Of a DNA stretch of 64,000 nt, positions 59,713 through 64,000 are shown piece after piece. This stretch comes from Thauera sp. 2A1 (lineage in GTDB: Bacteria > Pseudomonadota > Gammaproteobacteria > Burkholderiales > Rhodocyclaceae). The stretch lies in NCBI RefSeq assembly GCF_009469595.2, contig NZ_SSXV01000006.1, forward strand, positions 62,001 through 126,000, written 5' to 3'. The translations under genes and the position numbers were made by a program. Under the pieces are notes generated by a model. It ran no database searches. It had not been told where the DNA came from and saw only the letters and a list, made by a program, of their open reading frames with translations. Position 1 is the first letter of the stretch; each line of letters begins with the position of its first letter.

Positions 59713-60675
59713 ATGAACACCAAGAAATTTGCCTCCCAGGCCGACCTCGAAGAGAAGAAGATCAGTTGGGAGAAGCTGTCCGACAACGCCTACGCCTACA
59801 CCGCCGAAGGCGACCCCAACACCGGCGTGATCATCGGCGACGATGGCGTGATGATCATCGACGCCACCGCCACCCCGGTGGCCGCGCAGGGGGTGATCGC
59901 CAAGGTGCGCGAGATCACCGACAAGCCGATCAAGTACGTGGTGCTGACGCACTACCACGCGGTGCGCGTGCTCGGCGCCTCCGGCTACAAGGGCGAGGGC
60001 CTGGAGCAGATCATCGCCAGCCAGGACACGTACGACCTGATCGTGGAGCGCGGCCAGCAGGACATGGATTCCGAGATCGGCCGCTTCCCGCGCCTGTTCC
60101 AGGCGGTGGAGAGCGTGCCCGGCCTGACCTGGCCGACGCTGACCTTCAGCGGCGAGATTACGCTGTGGATGGGCAAGCTGGAAGTGAAGATCAAGCAGCT
60201 CGGCCGCGGCCACACCAAGGGCGACACCATCGTCTATCTGCCGTCGCAGAAGATCTGCTTCTCGGGCGACCTGGTCGAGGCCGACGCCGCCTGCTACACC
60301 GGCGACGCCTATCTGGCCGACTGGCCGCAGACGCTCGATAACCTCGCCGCGATGAACTTCGACAAGCTCGTCCCCGGCCGCGGCCCGGCGCTGATGTCGC
60401 CGGAGCGTGTGCAGGCGGGCCTGGCCTACACCCGAGACTTCGTATCCACGCTGTATCGCAGCGCACAAGAGGCGGTGGCGCAGGGGCTGGACCTCAAGGG
60501 CACGATGGCGCACACGCGCCAGAACATGGACCCGAAGTTCGGCCAGGTCTTCATCTACGAGCACTGCCTGCCGTTCGACGTGACGCGCGCGCACGACGAG
60601 GCCAGCGGTATCCGCGACCCGCGCATCTGGACAGCCGAGCGCGATCAGCAGATGTGGCACGCGCTGCAGGAGTGA
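59713..60675 (+). CDS. Metallo-beta-lactamase-fold hydrolase with degenerate metal motif
   Basis: 320 residues. The MBL fold is evident: GVIIGDDGVMIIDATATP, the first metal motif at LTHYHAVRVLG (His80, His82), RGHTKGDTIVYLP (His167) and CFSGDLVEA (Asp186). The canonical HxHxDH is HYHAVR here: Asp and the third His are Val84 and Arg85, so the second metal site is lost. It may act as a mono-metal hydrolase or have a non-catalytic role. First gene of the IclR-controlled operon; GGAGACC precedes ATG 59713. Confidence 0.85.
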   Translation: MNTKKFASQADLEEKKISWEKLSDNAYAYTAEGDPNTGVIIGDDGVMIIDATATPVAAQGVIAKVREITDKPIKYVVLTHYHAVRVLGASGYKGEGLEQIIASQDTYDLIVERGQQDMDSEIGRFPRLFQAVESVPGLTWPTLTFSGEITLWMGKLEVKIKQLGRGHTKGDTIVYLPSQKICFSGDLVEADAACYTGDAYLADWPQTLDNLAAMNFDKLVPGRGPALMSPERVQAGLAYTRDFVSTLYRSAQEAVAQGLDLKGTMAHTRQNMDPKFGQVFIYEHCLPFDVTRAHDEASGIRDPRIWTAERDQQMWHALQE

Positions 60676-60684
60676 GCTCGGGCT

Positions 60685-60836
60685 GGCGGGCTGAAGCCCG
60701 CCCTACGGGGTGGTGAGGCTTCATCGTAGGGCCGGCTTCAGCCGGCCAGCAGCGGCAAGCAGGTCCGAGGTTCGGTTGGCGGGCTGAAGCCCGCCCTACG
60801 GGGGGAGCCCGTCGTAGGGCGGGCTTCAGCCGACCG
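60685..60836. repeat. REP-type repeat array (four units in two inverted pairs)
   Basis: Units GGCGGGCTGAAGCCCGCC (60685-60702 and 60778-60795) alternate with inverted copies CGTAGGGCCGGCTTCAGCC (about 60725-60747) and CGTAGGGCGGGCTTCAGCC (about 60813-60831), each followed or preceded by CCTACGGGG. It occupies the gap between the MBL gene and the monooxygenase gene, the layout of a BIME. It is a different family from the palindromes at 15233 and 17973. Confidence 0.8.
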
Positions 60837-60869
60837 GCAGCGACGATCAAACACAAGGAGGAGACACCC

Positions 60870-62537
60870 GTGCTGAGCACGTTCCAGTATCCGAAGTTCG
60901 ACTTTTCGCGCCCGCCGCTTGATGACGACCGGCACGCGGGACATTTCCCTGTGGTGATCGTCGGTGCCGGCCCGGTGGGTCTGTCCACCGCGATCGACCT
61001 TGCGCAGCAGGGCCAGCGCGTGGTGCTGCTCGACGATGGCGACACGGTGTCGATCGGTTCGCGCGGTGTGTGCTACGCCAAGCGCACGCTCGAGGTGCTC
61101 GACCGCCTGGGCTGCGGCGAGCCCATGGTGCAGAAGGGCGTGTCGTGGAACGTGGGCCGCACCTTCTTCCGCGAGGACGAGGTGTTCAGCTTCAACCTCT
61201 GCCCCGAACCCGACCATCACCGCCCGGGCATGATCAACCTGCAGCAGTACTACCTCGAGGACGAGCTGGTGAAGCGCGCCCGCGCGCTGCCGAACCTGGA
61301 GATGCACTTCCTCAACAAGGTGATCTCGGTGGTGCCGGGCGAGGACGCCGTCACCGTGCGGGTGGAGACCGAAGCCGGCCCCTATTCGCTCACCGCCGGC
61401 TGGCTGATCGCCGCCGACGGCGCGCGCAGTCCGATCCGCACCATGCTGGGGCTGGACATCGAAGGCAAGATCTTCATGGACCGCTTCCTCATCGCCGACG
61501 TGGTGATGAAGGCGGAATACCCGACCGAGCGCTGGTTCTGGTTCGACCCGCCCTTCCACCCCAACCAGTCGGTGCTGCTGCACCGGCAGGCGGACAACGT
61601 GTGGCGCATCGACTTCCAGTTGGGCTGGCAGGCCGATCCGGAAGAGGAGAAGAAGCCCGAGAACGTCATCCCGCGCATCAAGGCGATGCTGGGAGACAAC
61701 AGGGAATTCGACCTGGAGTGGGTCAGCGTCTACACCTTCCAGTGCCGGCGCATGAACCGCTTCAACCACGGCCGTGTGCTGTTCGTCGGCGATTCGGCGC
61801 ACCAGGTCTCGCCCTTCGGTGCGCGCGGCGCCAACTCGGGCATCCAGGACGCCGACAACCTGGCGTGGAAGCTCAAGCTGGTGATGGACGGCAAGGCGCC
61901 GGCCACGCTGCTCGACACCTATTCTGACGAGCGCGGCTACGCGGCGGACGAGAACATCATGAACTCGACCCGCTCCACCGACTTCATCACGCCCAAGAGC
62001 AACGTCAGCAAGACCTTCCGCAACGCGGTGCTGGGGCTGGCCGAGCACTATCCGTTCGCCCGCGCGCTGGTCAATTCCGGCCGCCTGTCGGTGCCGAGCT
62101 TTCTCGCCGACTCTCGCCTGAACACCGCCGACGAGGCGGCCTTCGCCGGCAACATGATCCCCGGCGCGCCGATGGATGACGCGCCCATCGAGGCGGCCGG
62201 CGGCCTGCATTGGCTGCTCGAGGCGGTGGGCAACCGCTTCCAGGTGCTGCACTACATGGAGGACGCTGCCGCACTGGATGGCGCCACCGCCGCTGTGTTC
62301 GCGCGGTTGGCCGATGCGCCCATTCCGGTGGAAGCGATCGTCGTCGCCGCGCGCGGCACCGCGCCGGGCGGGCTGAAGACGCTGACCGATGCCAAGGGCC
62401 GCATCCGCGAACGCTACGACCTGCAGCCGGGCACCACCTACCTGCTGCGCCCCGACCAGCATGTGGCGGCGCGCTGGCGCAGCCTCGATGCCGTCAAAGT
62501 CCACGCCGCCGTCGCGCGCGCGACCTGCAACGCCTGA
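60870..62537 (+). CDS. FAD-dependent aromatic monooxygenase (group A hydroxylase)
   Basis: 555 residues. Rossmann dinucleotide motif VVIVGAGPVGLSTA (about 28-41), DG motif AADGARSPIR (about 183-192) and GD motif FVGDSAHQVSPFGARGANSGIQDADNLAWKL (about 300-330), as in MhpA/PHBH-type flavin hydroxylases. A C-terminal thioredoxin-like region (from about 430) fits the MhpA/phenol-hydroxylase branch. It hydroxylates an aromatic ring using NAD(P)H. GTG start with AAGGAGGA upstream. Followed by DUF2783, VOC and FAH genes; substrate unknown, perhaps a hydroxybenzoate or homologue. Confidence 0.88.
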   Translation: MLSTFQYPKFDFSRPPLDDDRHAGHFPVVIVGAGPVGLSTAIDLAQQGQRVVLLDDGDTVSIGSRGVCYAKRTLEVLDRLGCGEPMVQKGVSWNVGRTFFREDEVFSFNLCPEPDHHRPGMINLQQYYLEDELVKRARALPNLEMHFLNKVISVVPGEDAVTVRVETEAGPYSLTAGWLIAADGARSPIRTMLGLDIEGKIFMDRFLIADVVMKAEYPTERWFWFDPPFHPNQSVLLHRQADNVWRIDFQLGWQADPEEEKKPENVIPRIKAMLGDNREFDLEWVSVYTFQCRRMNRFNHGRVLFVGDSAHQVSPFGARGANSGIQDADNLAWKLKLVMDGKAPATLLDTYSDERGYAADENIMNSTRSTDFITPKSNVSKTFRNAVLGLAEHYPFARALVNSGRLSVPSFLADSRLNTADEAAFAGNMIPGAPMDDAPIEAAGGLHWLLEAVGNRFQVLHYMEDAAALDGATAAVFARLADAPIPVEAIVVAARGTAPGGLKTLTDAKGRIRERYDLQPGTTYLLRPDQHVAARWRSLDAVKVHAAVARATCNA

Positions 62538-62548
62538 GGGAGAGCGCC

Positions 62549-62773
62549 ATGCCGCTGAACACCCAACCCAACCTGTCCGAGCCTGGGAAGCGCTACTTCC
62601 GCGCCTTCAGCCCCGGCGACGACTTCTACGAAGCGCTGATCGAGACCCACCGCGACCTCAGCGACGAGCAGAGCGCGATGGTCAACGCGCGCCTGATCCT
62701 GCTGCTGGCCAACCACGTCGGCGATATCTCGGTGCTGCGCGAGGCGATGCGGATCGCGCGCGAAGGCGTCTGA
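62549..62773 (+). CDS. Small DUF2783-family protein
   Basis: 74 residues: MPLNTQPNLSEPGKRYFRAFS then DDFYEALIETHRDLSDEQSAMVNARLILLLANHVGD. All-helical and acidic, with no catalytic motif. This small family regularly sits directly after flavin hydroxylases in aromatic catabolic operons, so it may be a partner subunit or regulator of the hydroxylase. AGGGAGAG precedes the ATG; 11 bases after the monooxygenase stop. Confidence 0.75.
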   Translation: MPLNTQPNLSEPGKRYFRAFSPGDDFYEALIETHRDLSDEQSAMVNARLILLLANHVGDISVLREAMRIAREGV

Positions 62774-62800
62774 GCGAACGCACCGGACAAGGAGACTGCA

Positions 62801-63352
62801 ATGAATCCGATCGTCAAGAAGATCCACCATGTCGCGTACCGCTGCAAGGACGCGCTCGAAACCGCGCGCTGGTACGAGCAGCACCTGGGCATGAAGCTGG
62901 TGCTGTCGATCGCCGAGGACGCGGTGCCGTCCACCGGCGAGCCCGATCCCTACATGCACATCTTCATGGATGCGGGCATGGGCAACATCCTCGCCTTCTT
63001 CGAGCTGCCCACGCGCGCACCGATGGGCCGCGACGAGAACACGCCGGCCTGGACGCAGCACCTGGCGCTGGAAGTTGATTCGATGGACACGCTGCAGGCG
63101 GCCAAGGCGCGCCTGCAGGCTGCGGGCATCGACGTCGTCGGGCCGACCGACCATGCGCTGTTCCAGTCGATCTACTTCTTCGACCCCAACGGCCACCGCC
63201 TGGAACTCGCCTGCAACACGCACCGCCCCGGCATGCTGGAGGCGCTCGACAAGGTGAAGTGGGACATGCTGGAAGAGTGGGGGCGGACCAAGAAGGCGCC
63301 CAAGCACGCGGCCTGGATGCACGACGGCAGCTACAAGGAGATGTTCAAGTGA
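62801..63352 (+). CDS. VOC-superfamily (glyoxalase-like) protein
   Basis: 183 residues, with two beta-alpha-beta-beta-beta halves. KIHHVAYRCKDALETARWYEQHLGMKL carries the first metal His; QHLALEVDS carries a His and the Glu expected near FFDPNGHRLELAC. Fold covers extradiol dioxygenases, glyoxalase I and isomerases, and metal-binding His-His-Glu seem present. In this operon a ring-cleavage or isomerisation step on the hydroxylated product is plausible, but this length is nearer to glyoxalase/isomerase types. AAGGAGA precedes ATG 62801. Its stop overlaps the next start. Confidence 0.8.
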   Translation: MNPIVKKIHHVAYRCKDALETARWYEQHLGMKLVLSIAEDAVPSTGEPDPYMHIFMDAGMGNILAFFELPTRAPMGRDENTPAWTQHLALEVDSMDTLQAAKARLQAAGIDVVGPTDHALFQSIYFFDPNGHRLELACNTHRPGMLEALDKVKWDMLEEWGRTKKAPKHAAWMHDGSYKEMFK

Positions 63353-64000
63353 AACTCGCCACGCTCAAGCAAGGCGGCCGCGACGGCACGCTGGTGGTCG
63401 TCAATCGCGACCTGACCCAATGCCAGGCGGTGCCCGACATCGCCCGCACGCTGCAGGCCGCGCTCGACGACTGGGACACGGCCGCGCCCAAGCTGCGCGA
63501 GGTGTACGAGGCGCTCAACAACGGCCACGCCCGCCACGCCCAACCCTTCGACCAGGCTGCCTGTGCCTCCCCCTTGCCGCGCGCTTACCAATGGGCCGAC
63601 GGTTCGGCCTACATCAATCATGTGGAGCTGGTGCGCAAGGCGCGCAACGCCGAGATGCCACCGTCCTTCTACACCGACCCGCTGATGTACCAGGGCGGAT
63701 CCGACAGCTTCATCGGCCCGCGCGACGCGGTGGTGGCCGACGAGGCCTGGGGCATCGACTTCGAGGCCGAGGTCACGGTGGTGACGGGTGACGTGCCAAT
63801 GGGCGCCACGCCCGCAGAGGCGGCGAAGGCGATCCGCCTGGTGATGCTGGTGAACGACGTCAGCCTGCGCAACCTGATCCCCAACGAGCTGGCGAAGGGC
63901 TTCGGCTTCTTCCAGAGCAAGCCGGCCTCCGCCTTCAGCCCGGTCGCGGTGACGCCGGACGAACTGGGCGACGCGTGGAAGGAGGCCAAGGTGCATCTGC
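63349..64000 (+). CDS. Fumarylacetoacetate hydrolase (FAH) family protein, 5' part
   Basis: The frame opens at GTG 63349 (overlapping the VOC stop) and runs to the window end: 217 codons. It contains QWADGSAYINHVELVRKAR, QGGSDSFIGPRDAVVADEAWGIDFEAEVTVV (the E-D metal motif of FAH) and LVMLVNDVSLRNLIPNELAKGFGFFQSKPASAFSPVAVTPDEL. The family hydrolyses C-C bonds of ring-cleavage products such as fumarylacetoacetate or acylpyruvates. The last genes of the pathway (maybe an isomerase) lie outside. Nearest role: cleavage of the ring-fission product of this operon. Confidence 0.88.
   Translation, partial: MKLATLKQGGRDGTLVVVNRDLTQCQAVPDIARTLQAALDDWDTAAPKLREVYEALNNGHARHAQPFDQAACASPLPRAYQWADGSAYINHVELVRKARNAEMPPSFYTDPLMYQGGSDSFIGPRDAVVADEAWGIDFEAEVTVVTGDVPMGATPAEAAKAIRLVMLVNDVSLRNLIPNELAKGFGFFQSKPASAFSPVAVTPDELGDAWKEAKVHL

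Noticed and set aside
59623..60660. 345-codon frame opposite the MBL gene
   Set aside because: Low-complexity antisense shadow; the MBL protein on the plus strand has clear family motifs.

Overview
The window is high-GC bacterial DNA packed with operons. Gene content (split urea ABC transporter, complete urease operon, PEP-CTERM surface protein, aromatic-amine dioxygenase, IclR-controlled aromatic catabolic genes) fits a metabolically versatile betaproteobacterium, most likely of the Rhodocyclales (Thauera/Azoarcus type). That placement is inference from gene content; no rRNA or tRNA gene was seen.

Region 1 (1-9.6 kb): the urea transporter urtABCDE (urtA cut by the window edge, urtE separated by a 375-base gap holding two inverted hairpin repeats), the molybdate transporter modABC with a possible switching leader, and a trypsin-like protease with a poly-serine tail. 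Region 2 (9.6-18 kb): a methyltransferase, a PEP-CTERM exported protein with a sigma-54 promoter, then the urease cluster ureDABCEFG plus a HupE/UreJ nickel permease, preceded by a near-perfect NtrC site. Urea is thus imported and hydrolysed by one linked set of genes, probably under nitrogen control.

Region 3 (18-26 kb): small redox genes (hydroxyacid dehydrogenase, FMN reductase, thioredoxin 2), a Fur-box-preceded iron uptake pair (cupredoxin plus FTR1 permease), an outer membrane protein, a lone TRAP solute-binding protein and a convergent FixLJ-type two-component pair. Region 4 (26-32 kb): an operon of thiolase, SDR dehydrogenase, CoA-transferase, BKACE enzyme and MFS importer, probably for a carboxylic or keto acid. 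Region 5 (32-41 kb): a hydrolase, then a cluster whose gene order (glutamine-synthetase-like, amidotransferase, dioxygenase alpha and beta, reductase, LysR) equals the aniline dioxygenase clusters tdnQTA1A2BR/atdA1-A5, with a perfect FNR/ANR box upstream, followed by an OYE-family reductase.

Region 6 (41-46.5 kb): a candidate two-gene defence module, a TIR-domain protein followed after one base by a large nSTAND NTPase with WD40 repeats. Region 7 (46.5-58.6 kb): an FMN-dependent hydroxyacid dehydrogenase, a ceramidase-like membrane protein, an antitoxin without visible toxin, and a defence/restriction island (SNF2 helicase, PHP-SMC ATPase of TrlF type, methyltransferase remnant, RhuM, type III Res) in which a deletion has joined the ATPase to the tail of the methyltransferase out of frame. 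Region 8 (58.6-64 kb): a divergent IclR regulator and an operon of a metallo-beta-lactamase-fold protein, FAD monooxygenase, DUF2783, VOC and FAH-family proteins, continuing past the window.

The most unusual signal is a dispersed hairpin repeat (4788-4883, 4984-5086, 13016-13115). Its core is conserved, its arms differ in sequence between copies but stay self-complementary, and all eight arm mismatches become G-U wobbles when the same element strand is read as RNA.
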